Below, one piece after another: positions 33,440 through 49,903 of a stretch of DNA of 64,000 nt. Source of the DNA: Corticium candelabrum (Eukaryota > Porifera > Homoscleromorpha > Homosclerophorida > Plakinidae); NCBI RefSeq assembly GCF_963422355.1, contig NC_085087.1, positions 1,832,021 through 1,896,020 on the forward strand, written 5' to 3'. Under the pieces are notes generated by a model. It searched no databases. It was not told the origin of the DNA and saw nothing but the letters and a program-made list of their open reading frames with translations. The position numbers and the translations under genes were made by a program. How positions within the stretch are numbered: the first letter of the stretch is position 1; every line of letters starts with the position of its first letter.

Positions 33440-34310
33440 TGTCAACCCTTTCAGCTATAAAGGGTAAGCTTCAGCACAATCTGAGCTCAGAAGTTGGTTT
33501 CTTGACTGCAGCTCATTGTCTTTTTTTCTGCAACTCACAGAAGGGATGCTGCAAGATTATATTTTGTTCAAGGTATGTGGTCTGGAGCTCGGTAAAGGCC
33601 TTGCCATCCTTAGATAGGTATGCACTTATTGCAAAGAATTTCAGTCTCGCGTCCTTTCTGAGGCTTGGTCTACCAATGCCCTTTAAGTCATCCATAAACA
33701 AATGCAAATGTGGAGTAAAACTGGATGGAATTGGTTTTTCTCACTTGCAGGTTTGACGATGGACTAGTCTGGCAGCACGATTCTATTATGTCCAGATGGT
33801 GCAGTTGACCAAGCTCCAACTGCATCATCGCAAGGAGCCAAGAGATCAGTATATCGAAGCAGAGAATCGTCGCGATATTTTAGTGTATGATTATGCATCG
33901 GGAGAATCATGCAAACACGGAGTGAGACAGGAGCATGGCGCACCCTTGGAGCAAGGGCATTTTAATCAGAGCATCTGAAGAGGCAGGCTATGCCACTGAG
34001 AGACGACATGAAAGAAATACAAATACAAAACTCTGTCAGTTAGGATGGGACAACTGTTGCACTCCTAACTTAGTTTCTTGGTGTTTGAACACTTAGGGCT
34101 CTGAGGTCAGAAGGTTGATAACTTCCTGAAGCCTCACTCAAAGAATACAAAATTTGGAGGGTGGAAGCACTGAAGTCGGTTGACTTTAGGATGAGATGGC
34201 GTAGGGAGATTTCTATAATTATACAGAGATGTAACGCTAGAGTTATATTAATTACAAAGATAAGTAGATTGCATGTAGGTAAGACGGATGATTTTTTCTT
34301 TGATATAGAT
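33440..34310 (+). mobile_element. RLE-type LINE fragment, copy E
   Basis: The plus strand reads LQHNLSSEVG, then VKALPSLDRYALIAKNFSLA, FLRLGLPMPFKSSINKCKCG and VKLDGIGFSHLQV. After a frameshift come HHRKEPRDQYIEAENRRDIL and VYDYASGES, then near 34190 WRREISIIIQRCNARV. The order matches copies F and G: RLGLPMPF, CxCG...D...H zinc-like cluster, then the RPD-type endonuclease region, here RRD instead of RPD. Several frameshifts; dead. No (GACA)n tract is visible at either side. Confidence 0.75.
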
Positions 34311-39320
<5,010 letters not shown>

Positions 39321-40051
39321 GTGCATGAGAGGAAAAGAGAGACGACTGTGCAGTGTTGAGAAGTTGCAACAGAGTTTATGGCTCTCATTTTTCAGAGCCA
39401 GTTTGGATGCAGATGTTGTACCCACAGTGTTGATAGCTGCCAGTCACGGAGATTGCTGCATGTCCAGAGCGTCAGGGTGTCTTGGAGCATGCGTTTCACC
39501 ATTGACTACATTAGTGCATCCAGCTGTTCAAAGGCAAGATCAACATCGTTCAAGATTTTTTGTTCTCAACTGCAGGAGAAGCAAGTCACCTGAAATGAAA
39601 CAATTAAAGTAAGTTCTCTGTGATGTGAAGCAGCAACAGTTTCATCAAGTGATCATAAGGCTATTTTGTTGGATGTATTGCCTGTTAATACAGATATATA
39701 TGTTTCAGTGTTCTCCTCTGTATCCGTGTCTTTGTGAGCCATTCGTGACCTTTCTGCTCTTCCTAAGAAACATGAAGATCCGGTCATGGAGAAGGCGTGT
39801 GCAACACTTATGGAGAAGACTGAGCAGGAAGCATGTTTATGCAGGACAAGAACAGAAAGTTAATTAAAGAAGGTATTTGGTGTTTGGATGATGCAGCTAG
39901 AGATGGCTATAGAAGCTGTTTAATTGTTGAACTTGTGTATGTTTGTGTAATATTGTTGTAATGTGCATGTTTAGATTGCTGTTGCTGGTGATGTATGTGT
40001 GGTGGTGGTGGTGGTGATGGTGGTGGTGGTGGTGGTGGTGGTGGTGGTGGT

Positions 40052-40116
<65 letters not shown>

Positions 40117-40450
40117 GTGCGTGCGTGTGTGTGCGTGCGTGCGTGCGTGCGTGCATATATATATATAACTCATTATTCGTATGTAATATTATGTTATATA
40201 TTTTACCCACTAACAGTGGGTAAACAAATCACACATACTCCCACATAACATTGCCAATATTACAGATGGCTAGTCTGTCCAAATCAGTTTAGCAGTATAC
40301 CGCCAAAGACTAAAAGAAAGTTGTTGCAATAAATGCTGGATAGCTTTAGAGACCGTTGTCCCTGTAGTTATACGTGGCAGCTCTCAATCCTGCATCTTTG
40401 CACCATTATGTCATTGGTCCTCCCATTACTTCTAAGGCTTGTGGCACGTC
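39321..40450. other. intergenic with possible coding remnants
   Basis: Short open stretches such as LSALPKKHEDPVMEKACATL near 39740-39810 look protein-like but have stops and no clear splice context. A (GGT)n(GT)n tract occupies 40000-40152. Nothing firm. Confidence 0.4.
40000..40152. repeat. compound (GGT)n-(GT)n-(GCGT)n microsatellite
   Basis: About 55 bp of GGT trinucleotides, then GT, then GCGT units, ending in ATATATAT. Confidence 0.96.
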
Positions 40451-40500
40451 AGGTCTGAAAGGAATCAAATGGCACGGCTACAAGAGAAGAAGCAGAAAAG

Positions 40501-40990
40501 CCAATCAATCATTTTCTGAAAGATTCAAGTTCAGCTCAACACAGATATAATCCTTTTGTCATGATGAATCACCTGGTATTTAATTGCTTCAAAGTGGAAG
40601 GCCGAGACGACATGTACATATTTCCAGCTCTGTTGCCTCCTAGGGATCTGTCTCTCAAAGAGATGAGAGTAAGAAAGTGTATACTATGTTGGTCGACATC
40701 AATTGTGCACGAGTCGGACTACTATCTTCAATTTGCACTACAGTAGATGAATAAGCACAGCTGTGGAGAGATGGACTGATCCTATCACAAGGTGATGCAG
40801 TTTGTAATCCTGTTGCATGTTTGGTTCCCATGGTAGATCATGTTGGTTTTTTGACTTTGTATGTCGTAGAGGTAAGGGAATGGATACGAGAATGTGTGTT
40901 TCACTGCTCGACACTGTCGTGTCTCTTTGGAGAAATATGTTATAGACAGATACAGTCCAGGCACTAAATATGAGAATGAATGTCTGGACA
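40501..40990 (+). pseudogene. Roco-type COR-domain fragment, frameshifted
   Basis: One frame gives NHLVFNCFKVEGRDDMYIFP then ALLPPRDLSLKEM. A second frame gives WRDGLILSQGDAVC at 40764-40805. In Roco proteins the COR domain carries a hydrophobic segment ending in (I/V)P-LLP and, further on, a W(R)(D/N)G(V/L) motif, in this order. The two pieces are in different frames and a stop lies between them, so the gene is broken or an intron is hidden. Assignment rests on short motifs. Confidence 0.4.
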
Positions 40991-41034
40991 GAAAGCATTT
41001 AGAAGAACACAAAGAACTGAAACAGTCACATCGT

Positions 41035-41720
41035 CATTCCCAGCAGCAACGTACATGGGTTGCAGCCTCACCCCTTCGATTCCTTGCATTCACATTAGCA
41101 CCATGACGAGCCAACAAGCAAACCATGTGTCGATATCTACACATCTATATGCTCATCGTTTAGTCTAACTGCAATTTGTATGTATAGCAGTGTTTCCATC
41201 TCTATCTTCTCGGTCAGTGTCGACATGAACTCAAGCAGCTCTTCACACACAACCAGCACGCATAAGAGCTGTCCAATCACTGTGAATTTCGGATTTGGAA
41301 GAAAAACATCTTGGAAGTTCATTGATGTCCATTTTCTGCTTAGCAAGTTGGCCAAAATTGCCAACATTTTCTCCTTTCAATGCTTGACAGAGGTTTTACA
41401 CACAAAGATCATAGACATTGTTTCCATTGCAAGATCATGCAGTGCAACTAACACTTGAACGGAGTTTCTAAATAAAGAAAGTGTTTAGTATTGTTATTGT
41501 ACGTCAAACTTTACAATTTTTATAATAATATAGTGTACCGTACTAGTGTTCAAAGCTTTGATCAAAATTCAGTTTCTCAGAAATGCAGCAACCCCACAAT
41601 AGTGATTGCCCTGTCATGACCACTACCTGTATGATGCGATAAAATAACAACTAGACTGTATGTAACAAACGAGCACGCGATTTTCCTATCACATGCTATC
41701 GGTATCCCGGCTTCTATCCG
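41035..41720 (-). pseudogene. decayed duplicate of the ankyrin gene
   Basis: This stretch aligns end to end with 31529-32145. The exon-2 acceptor tgtgtag is changed to tgtgtaa, and NLCQALKGENVGNFGQLAKQ still resembles the intact DLCQASKEGNVDKVSQLVKQ. A deletion after DWTALM removes about 24 bp and shifts the frame to a stop. Exon 1 is also degraded. It is a pseudogene of the locus at 31370-32145. Confidence 0.8.
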
Positions 41721-42490
41721 GGATCTCCATAGTAGTGAGTTTGCGTTTCTGGCTTTTGCTAGCCAACCCAAGAGGAGACGTTGACTTTCACGGTACGAAG
41801 AAGATGAAATTGCAATTGCTCATCTTCATCATTAGGTAAGTAGTCTACTCAACCTCGCCTTTGTTTGGCTGTTGTGACGTCTCAAACATGTGGGTACAGT
41901 GACCGGTTGTTACGTTTTATTGAGATCAATTTGCGCAACAGGTTTTCATGCAGTTCTAGCGTTGGTTTGCGTATGATTGTATTATAGGAGGCTAGCACTG
42001 TCCAGTGTGTTTGTTTATACACTGACTGTGTGCTCATGCATCTATATCTCTATAGGCTCATTGCTGACAACATGGAAAAAGGAACGAGATCATGCAGTGG
42101 TAAGGCAAGCAGTTGTATGAACTTGCAACCTAGCAGTAGTAGGTGACAAATAAAGTGTTTATATAAGGGCGGACTGTTGCGTAATTTCAAGACAATCTCA
42201 GTGATAATTTATAAATCAGCATCAGGCAACTCCAAATACATTATAACTGTCTGGTCCGAGGATGTTAAAAATAGTTAAAGCAAGCCCTTCTGCTTAGACC
42301 ATCACGGCTGTTTTGTAAGTTCTGCGGGTTGATGACCTGGAATAATGTTTAGCCACTGTAATATAGTTGTACATGCCCTGTGCTTGACGCTCTCAACACC
42401 ACTGGAACAGCCAGTGTCTGACGAGGCTAAGTGTGGCTTATCTCCAGCAGCAAATCACTGTACTTTGTCAACTTCTCAGCATGTTTTTGT
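41721..42490. other. intergenic, nothing recognised
   Basis: Unique-looking sequence without conserved frames. Confidence 0.45.
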
Positions 42491-42665
42491 GTGGTGTGAT
42501 AGCTCAGTTGGTTAGAGAGTCTCCTTATGGAGTGTTTTATATCCGGGACCTTGAAGGTTTGCAAGTTTAAGTCATAGTAATGGCGAGCTATGGCATAATT
42601 TCCTAAGCAAGAAACTAACACAAAATTACTTCTCTTGACTCAGGAGTATAAATGAGTACAGTACC
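42491..42665 (+). mobile_element. tRNA-derived SINE, copy 1
   Basis: TAGCTCAGTTGGTTAGAG fits a pol III A box and GCAAGTTTAAGTC a degenerate B box. After the tRNA-like head comes AAGCAAGAAACT and TCTTGACTCAGGAGTATAAA, shared with the copies at 51509 and 51733. The fold is too degenerate for a working tRNA. Confidence 0.8.
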
Positions 42666-43754
42666 AACAGAAATACTGGGAAAGAAGGTAGCCTACTTAG
42701 GTAGCTGCTGCAGGACCCATTGGAAGATTGGCCTCAGGCTGAAGGGGCATTCCTGGGTAAATATGACCGGTCTTCAGTCTGATTCTTCATCATGTTTTCT
42801 AGGGATGTTGTCATCAGCAGGACAGCTGATATCACTGACTGAAAAATATGATGCAGCTGAATAGCTCGTTCTCTGCACCGGCAGCTGGATTACATTATTA
42901 GTTTTAATGAATTTAATGTTGTATGCAAATTTATGTTGCATGAATTTGCCATTCTGAGAATTTATCATGAAGTAAATCTCGTTCACATGCATGTTTATTT
43001 CATTCTGAAGAATTAGCAGCAGGACAGAATTTTCATGAAGAATTTTGTTCAGAGTTATATTGTATTCAATTATATACCGTTCTGAGAAATTATCAGGGAT
43101 CCTCTGGACCAGTATCTCAAAATGTACGCCATTACAGATCCCATTCTTTGCCCAGGCTGATTAGATTATTGATTGTTAGTTAAGTTAATATACCCTGTTG
43201 AAGACAAATTAAATATAACCAAGTGTCCCGTTTTGCGAAATTAGCGGCAAGTGTCCTGTTTAGAATTTTATATCCGGGCAACAATATCTTGGAAGTCATG
43301 TGCAGTTACTCACACATGTATAGCCTGACATGCGTGCTGTGAGAATTCGAATCTTGCTCTTCTTGAATTTTTGGTAGAATTTCTTAGACACTCTCCCCGT
43401 GTAGCGCTCGGTGCTGGAAATGCTTAGGTTGAATTCGGTGCAAATGCAATCAGAATTTGGAGAGAAACGCAAGCGCTAGAAGAGTGGCTTCAATTGGCAA
43501 GAAATTGTCGATGGCTGGAAGCTTTATGAAGGACAACAATGTGGACAGTCCACATGAGACTGGTGTGAGGATGCGTCTGAATGAACCAGAATGTGTAGCG
43601 TTCGCGTTGTTGAGAAATTTATGCGGGGTTTGACCCCCGAGAGGAGACCCCACACTGGAGAATTTCAGCCACGTCACTGTCGGCCTGGACAGGTTTGGTG
43701 TGTGCAAGCCAAATTTGGCGGAGAGCAGACGAGGGGCAGAGGAGATACGGGTTG

Positions 43755-43755
<1 letters not shown>
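42666..43755. other. intergenic, A+T-rich degenerate repeats
   Basis: Around 42900-43100 the motif TTCTGAGAATTTATCATGAA recurs in degraded form. No gene was recognised. Confidence 0.4.
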
Positions 43756-43828
<73 letters not shown>

Positions 43829-43858
43829 GCGCGCGCACACACACACACGCATGCACGT

Positions 43859-43918
<60 letters not shown>
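43756..43918. repeat. (CA)n microsatellite
   Basis: About 163 bp of (CA)n with a CGCGCG and GCATGCACGTGC interruption near 43826-43860. It is inserted in the right copy of the segmental duplication. Confidence 0.96.
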
Positions 43919-43919
<1 letters not shown>

Positions 43920-44029
43920 AGCTCTTCTTTGTAATAATTATATGGAGATATGATATGATATGTCACTATGAGATATACACCCCTACTGACCTCATGTTGA
44001 TTTGATATGTTGTCATTGTTTATCTTTAG

Positions 44030-44163
44030 GTCAGCTCACACTTGCTCAGTGTTTGAAGTGTGGAGGTAACTTACGTGAATGTGACAATCTGATGAACGAC
44101 TGCGTTGGGATATCTAAATCGTTCCTTCATGCACGTCATCTTCATGTGGCTTTGTGGCTGCAG
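44030..44163 (+). CDS. possible exon in the right duplication copy
   Basis: Acceptor tatctttag and donor gttact bracket an open frame reading [20 protein letters not shown] then [16 protein letters not shown]. The homologous stretch at about 32745-32870 is broken. I do not recognise the protein. The last residues LHVALWLQ and both splice sites are the better preserved part. It may be an exon of a gene whose other exons are lost. Confidence 0.3.
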
Positions 44164-45483
44164 GTTACTACTGTACTTTATGTGTGAAGTGTGAGCTGGA
44201 CATGCTAATTATTGTTTGCTCGTGTGAATCAGTCATACTTGTATTTATCACGTGTTAGTTAGGGGCCCCGTCTGTAATTATCGAATGATTTTTAAATCCG
44301 AATAACATTAGAATTTCTTCTTACCCATCCCCCTACTTAATACGGACAGCTGTCCATAGCTGTCAAACAATTTATCCATCCATTGTGTCATACATGCGCT
44401 GATGTAATAACAACATCTTGTCAGCAGTTGACAGGAATCAATCCCAACTGCATTCAAGAAGGCTATTTCTGGACTTTCACTAGCGAACCCACTAGCTACT
44501 TTGTCTTGCTGTCTGCGTATGCACGGGATACTGAAGCAATCTTACTAGACCCATCACTATGTGAGCGTGAATGTTTTGGTTCCGGTTCATTACGTTGCCA
44601 GAAATAACCGGTCTTAGCTGGCTTCTTGCTGGCACTGTGCATTTCCTGTTGGACTCCCAACGTTGTTATCTAGCATGTTGTCTCTAGCCTTCCTGTCCTT
44701 TGAATATTTGTCACACCATTGCCCTTGCCCGCAGCTGAAGTTGTTACGAGTATGATGACCTGCATCTTGCTGCCACAGACTCTCTTTTACACGTCGGTAA
44801 TCGCTGTCATCTTTGCTGCATTGGAAGAAAGGCTCTCTTCCTCTTTGTACACCAAAAAGAGTAAGCTACTTTTCACCTTACTGACATGTGAAATCTGCGC
44901 ATAAGCAATGTTCGAATGGTCTCTAATTCGAACAGCCTGTTGACCCATTGTCACCCACCCACCCACTTTTGAACGTTGTTAGGATTTAAAATCATTTGAT
45001 AATTACGGATGCCTCCTTACAAGCTGTTGTTTCCTTGCCTGTTGCTTAACTGGGATGTTATTTGATTGAAGCAGGGAATTTGGATGAAAGTGAAAAATAT
45101 CTGAGAGAAGCTTAAGACTGCAGAAATGGTCGAGAGAATGTCTCATAAAAATGAGAAGAATTATGAACCAGTAACCTAGCTTGTCTTTGAAGCTGTCTAC
45201 ATTGGATAAGTGAAAACCATTCTGACAAAATCTCTAGTGAGAATTTCTTCATTTCTTTTTATCACATCTTTTATGGTTGGTGTTTTCTGCATTCAGCATT
45301 GATTTTATAGGAAGAGTGCTTAAATGCTGCAGACTACACGTGTGCCCTTGCAGCTGCTTTATATGAAGCTTTTTGAATGTTAGCAAGCAGCCCAGCAACA
45401 TCAGTCAGAGATCAGAAGTTTCATATTTGGATCGAAGGTTAATGCTGCGACTATGGATTTTGATTGGCAGTTAGGGTACTTTT
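44164..45483. other. right copy of the segmental duplication with insertions
   Basis: The ends match 32880-33120 of the left copy. The segment about 44250-45000 is absent from the left copy and holds a 74-codon frame (44383-44607) of no recognisable family. Confidence 0.5.
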
Positions 45484-45570
45484 TCTGTCTGTTTGTCTGT
45501 CTGTGTGTCTCTCTGTTTGTCTGTCTGGTCTGTCTGCCTGCCTGCCTACCTGTCTGTCTCTCTCTCTGTC
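45484..45570. repeat. (TGTC)n tract on the 3' side of LINE copy F
   Basis: TCTG/TGTC tetramers with variants, followed immediately by ATCTTCATATAGTT, the same junction sequence found after the tract at 48314-48347. Confidence 0.92.
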
Positions 45571-47300
45571 ATCTTCATATAGTTAATATATCACAATTTA
45601 GAGTACATGATGACTATTACAAACCTCTACAATTGGTCATTAATGTCCAAGCTACTTTTATCATTATCTCTTCCAAGGTCACAAGGCCTGGAAACTTATA
45701 AAAACTACTCACATTACATATATTTGATGTCCTTCTATTTTTTTATATATTCCTTTCGAGTTGCATTGCTGTAGTTGAACAGACAGACGTTCTCTCCAGT
45801 ATGTTTTAAACTGTGAGCTGTTGCCGTTTCCACACTCGTCTGCAGTCCTTAGAGAGAGCTGATGTAAGTATATCTGCCTGTTGCCCCCAACGTCTACAAT
45901 GTTCAAAGATCAAGGCACTAATCTGGCTGCTTTACTAGGGAGATGTTTATTACTGTACTTCTCTGCTTTATTTGTTCTCTTCACAATGCTGCACTCCTTC
46001 TGTTGATGCTGAAGAGAATATGACTTTGCTGCGCTATGGGTGAGCCAATGACAATCCAGATCTGTGTTTGACCTTGAACTGAAATCAAAAACTGTGGTGT
46101 CTGGGCGATTGTCAGATTTTATGCAGCGATGTTGTGGCTCTCGTCTGTGATGCACCTGAAGACTTCTCAGGCAGTCAGACCATACATTTGAGATACACTC
46201 ATGGGTCCAAATTGGACCCCCAACCTATTTGCATGTCATGAGATGGTACCCCAAACCGTCCAGGTAAGAGCTGCAATCACACTGTTTGATATAGCCATTA
46301 AACGGCATAGATAAACCCAATCTCAAGCAAGCTGCCAAATGAAAATTGCGAGAAACTAGTGCGTGCTTACTTGAGCTGGGTATAACATTCCGCCATGCTC
46401 CTGCTCCCTTGCCCTGTATGGATCTTAACTTTACTCCGTCTCTCATGCAACTGACTGTCTCGATCACAGAAGATATCTCTGCCCCAATAACCTCCTGAGT
46501 CAGCTTGCGTTGTAAATTTGTTGGAATTGCAACAAGTCTGTAAGATCTTTCTCATCACTACAAGCTTTATGCAAAGACATAGATATTGATCCTCTACAAT
46601 CTTTTGAACTGACAAAAAGATCCAAAGCAAGTTGAAGGTCGGGATAACGAATAAGTAACTCTTTTGTTGCCTAAACCCAAGAAGCAGCAAAACAGGATGA
46701 GATGTAATAACATGAAGTCATACCAAATCCAGCAAATTTGACTGGCCGAGTGGCCTGTTTCCAGAACTATCAAGAATATTGCTATAACCCATCAAGAAGG
46801 AAAATGTGTCTCTAGTTATCATATCCTGAATCTCAGCAGCAGGTTTGAACAATTTGGGGAACATAGACCATGCTAGATGGTTCAAACGAGGAACATGACA
46901 GTACCTCAATAGTAACATTGCGCTCTGCACATCACCCAACTTCTACAACTGTTCACAAAGTTGTTTTCCTGATTCCACTTATTGACAACAGACATTAGAC
47001 ACATACTGGTTGTTTCCAATGGGAGCACCAAGAATAATTGTATCATCAGAAAATTCTGAAATTTTATTAGAAACAGATCGAGAGGATTTTAGGTATCCAG
47101 AAGGAGAGTAGACCTCACACTTATTTGTAGAAATTTGAAGGCCTATGCTTGAGAAAGCAGATTTTAGAACTTCCAGGGAAGACAAGACTTTGTTTTGCAA
47201 TCCCACCAAGAAGACATTGTTGAGGTATGCAAGAACTGTGACAGACTGGAACTTGTCCTTCAAACTCAGATAAAACCAAATGGATGCCTAGTGTTTTCTA
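45571..47300 (-). mobile_element. RLE-type LINE, copy F, RT end to endonuclease
   Basis: The minus strand, 5' to 3', reads part of a reverse transcriptase (46979-47263: VTVLAYLNNVFLVGLQNKVL, KSAFSSIGLQISTNKCEVY), then VQSAMLLLRYCHVPRLNHLA. Next come GAGAWRNVIPSSSKHALVS, LRLGLSMPFNGYIKQCDCSS, LDGLGYHLMTC, and NRPDTTVFDF...SNTDLD. YLNN stands where active reverse transcriptases have YxDD. The CxC...H...C cluster and RPD...D arrangement match the C-terminal restriction-like endonuclease of R2/R4/NeSL-type LINEs. Here RPDT is intact and no microsatellite interrupts it. Several frameshifts; dead. Confidence 0.8.
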
Positions 47301-48313
47301 GGCAACTCCCAACTTAGGTACGAGCTGTTTAATTTGCGATCAGAAATTTTTGAGCTGTGATTGAAATGTAACAGCAACAGGGACCTCTCTGAAAATATAC
47401 GGCGGTAAGAAGAAATGCAGTATTGTACTATAATTCCTAAGACTTAATAATTATTTCATTTATCCAAAGCGATCATTGAATGAAATGCCAGGGTTTCATC
47501 TCATGTAAATGCAGCATCTAATAAAAATGGTTTGTTCAAAGTATAATATGTAAAATCAGTTTGAATCAGTCATCGTTCAGAGAATGGAGCGCCTCAGGGA
47601 AGTATTGGTTGAAGATAAGGCCAACTAGGGTGGAGACTGCCATATAGTATGAACTTGGCTGTAATACATGTATAAGTACTGAAAGAGCAACTCGTCATGC
47701 AACGCTGACTATTTGTGTCAGTCTCTGCTCCAAGTTTGTAATTCGGTGTTTATATATAGTGCAATGACAGGATAATCTGATGGTATCAAAGAACTAACAG
47801 TAAACAGGTTTACTATAGAAATAAGTGAGGAAGACTTTCAGAACAGCTTCTAAGAGAAGACAAGAAAAATGATAACAAGGGCTAACACACACGCCTGGTT
47901 CCTGTCAGTATTCTTTGTTGCAAGCATCTAGGCGGACCTAAGGCGTGCCATTGGTAGGAAGCACGTCGTATAGTGCAGTCTAATCAGGATAAAGTTGCTC
48001 TGTTTAGAAATCTGGCCCCTCTTAATGACGTGCTTTTGAATGATATCTGAATCATTTTGTAGGTGCTCTACTCTAGATCTGGAGACTTTTCCATGGGTTC
48101 TCTATTCTTTGAACGGACCTAAGCACACCTGGTTCATACAACAGGCTTGCGTACAGGGAGGCAAAACTTGCATATCGGGAGGCAAAACTTGTGTACATGT
48201 ACGCATAAAATGTATTGTAGGAAAAACACTGAATGTCAGTTGAGAACAAAGCAGGTCGCAGTGGGTCCCCTTTGTGAATTCCTTCCTCTGATGGAAGAAT
48301 AACAATAGAATTG
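47301..48313. other. unassigned, possibly upstream LINE remnants
   Basis: No clear reading frame. A short duplicated GGGAGGCAAAACTTG occurs at 48158 and 48178. Confidence 0.4.
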
Positions 48314-48347
48314 CCTGTCTGTCTGTCTGTCTGTCTGTGTGTTTGTC
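48314..48347. repeat. (TGTC)n tract
   Basis: Tetramer tract followed by AATCTTCATATAGTTTTATA, a LINE 3'-end-like junction. Confidence 0.92.
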
Positions 48348-48460
48348 AAATCTTCATATAGTTTTATACATCAAAGCTAATACAGGTGAAACTAAGGTAA
48401 CAGCTAATGAACAATAAGTGTCACAACTACAACTACAGATTACACAAATACGTAACAAGT
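48348..48460 (-). mobile_element. 113-bp LINE 3' end between two (TGTC)n tracts
   Basis: It begins with ATCTTCATATAGTT as at 45571 and is closed by a second (TGTC)n tract at 48461. It looks like an extremely 5'-truncated insertion into a tetramer tract. Assignment relies on the short shared junction. Confidence 0.5.
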
Positions 48461-48530
48461 TTGTCTGTCTGTCTGTCTGTTTGTTTGTCAGTCAGTCTGA
48501 TTGTGTGTCTGTCTGTCTGTCTGTTGTCTC
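48461..48530. repeat. (TGTC)n tract with TCAG variants
   Basis: Tetramer tract on the other side of the 113-bp insert. Confidence 0.92.
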
Positions 48531-49655
48531 ATCCCATTTAGTCAGTTTCCACGGTTTAATTGATATACCAAGGTTTGACCTTCTGTTTAAGTTTACGACA
48601 TGCAGCAGCAAAATTCACATTAGTACTTTCTGTTACAAATGTCTTGAAATGCCTTTTGTTGCTCTTTTACTCTCTGGTGCAAGATGAGCAAGAAAGACTG
48701 GAAGTTTGTCTGCTATATGACTACGTAGTGTTTCAAATTGATTTTGTTACTTGCTGTAGTTAGTATAGTTATAGCTTTTATGCTTTACTGTGGTAATTAG
48801 TATACTGTATTTCCGTGAATAGTGCCCGATGGGGTACCATTTTTATAGTTATGAAACATGGGGCATTATTTGAGCATGGGCACAATTTGAGCATGGGTCA
48901 TTATTATTTTGCAAGCACAGAGACAGTTGCATTGTTTGTTTGCATACCATCACAGTACACAAACAAACTACCTAATCTAATCTTACAGTACCCCTGACTA
49001 CTCTTGCTTTTACTTGAGTTGTATTCCTGTTGCATACGTTGAATCTTTATCGTCAGTCAGTGGTTCTATCTGGGTGTTCATTTTAACTCAAACGTACACA
49101 TTGATAGACGTGCATGCATTTTACTGGGTTTGAATACCATCCCAGTGGAGCACTAATTTAGCATGGGGCAGTATTATTTCAGTTAACGACGTTTATCTGT
49201 TTTATTGTTACATTAACTGTGTAGCAATAGCAGCCTAGATCTCTGTAGATTTTTCTGTTGCACCACAGCTCATGCCTGTGTAGGCAGTGCTGCAGTTGTG
49301 CTTATGTAAGATGTATGTATGAATAGATCACTGTCTGTCAATACATATGTAAATACTAATAGGCAAAGCAAGTATATAATAAATGTTCTAGTATAGTCAG
49401 AACATCTAGTCCTCATCATTCGTCTTTGTTCTCACTCACCTAACATTGCTGTATCAACACTAACCACAAGCGAAGACCCACACATACACATCTGTCATCA
49501 GTCACCTGATACCAAAAAAGAGGCAGAGGTATGTTTTCAAAGTGCTGTCTGCACGCTTAATTGCTATCCCGATCAGATTGCAATCCAGTCTGGTTTAATG
49601 TGGACACGTCTTTAGTCTAACAGACTGAAAATTAAACAGTATGGTGGTGGTGGTG
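48531..49655. other. intergenic with a GGGCA-rich MITE-like piece
   Basis: Around 48810-49170 repeated GGGGCA(T)TATT and GAGCATGGG motifs and a TACTGTATTTCCGTGAATAG start resemble the CGCCC-family elements. Clear ends could not be defined. AATAAA at about 49378 has no gene attached. Confidence 0.4.
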
Positions 49656-49680
49656 GTCTCTCTCTGTCTCTCTCTCTCTG

Positions 49681-49737
<57 letters not shown>

Positions 49738-49818
49738 GTCTCTCTCTGTCTCTCTCTCTGTCTCTCTCTGTCTCTCTCTCTGTCTCTCTCTGTCTCTCTC
49801 TCTGTCTCTCTCTCTGTC

Positions 49819-49898
<80 letters not shown>
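49656..49898. repeat. (TCTC/TCTG)n microsatellite on the 3' side of LINE copy G
   Basis: About 243 bp of TC-rich repeat with TCTG units. It ends at TCTCTGTATTTCAATATTTT, where LINE copy G begins on the minus strand. Confidence 0.95.

Positions 49899-49903
<5 letters not shown>

Noticed and set aside
42491..42580. tRNA gene
   Set aside because: A and B boxes are present but the acceptor and anticodon stems do not pair and the same tail recurs in two other copies, so it is a SINE.
44383..44607. 74-codon frame as a gene
   Set aside because: No recognisable motif and no splice context; lies in a segment inserted into the duplicated locus.
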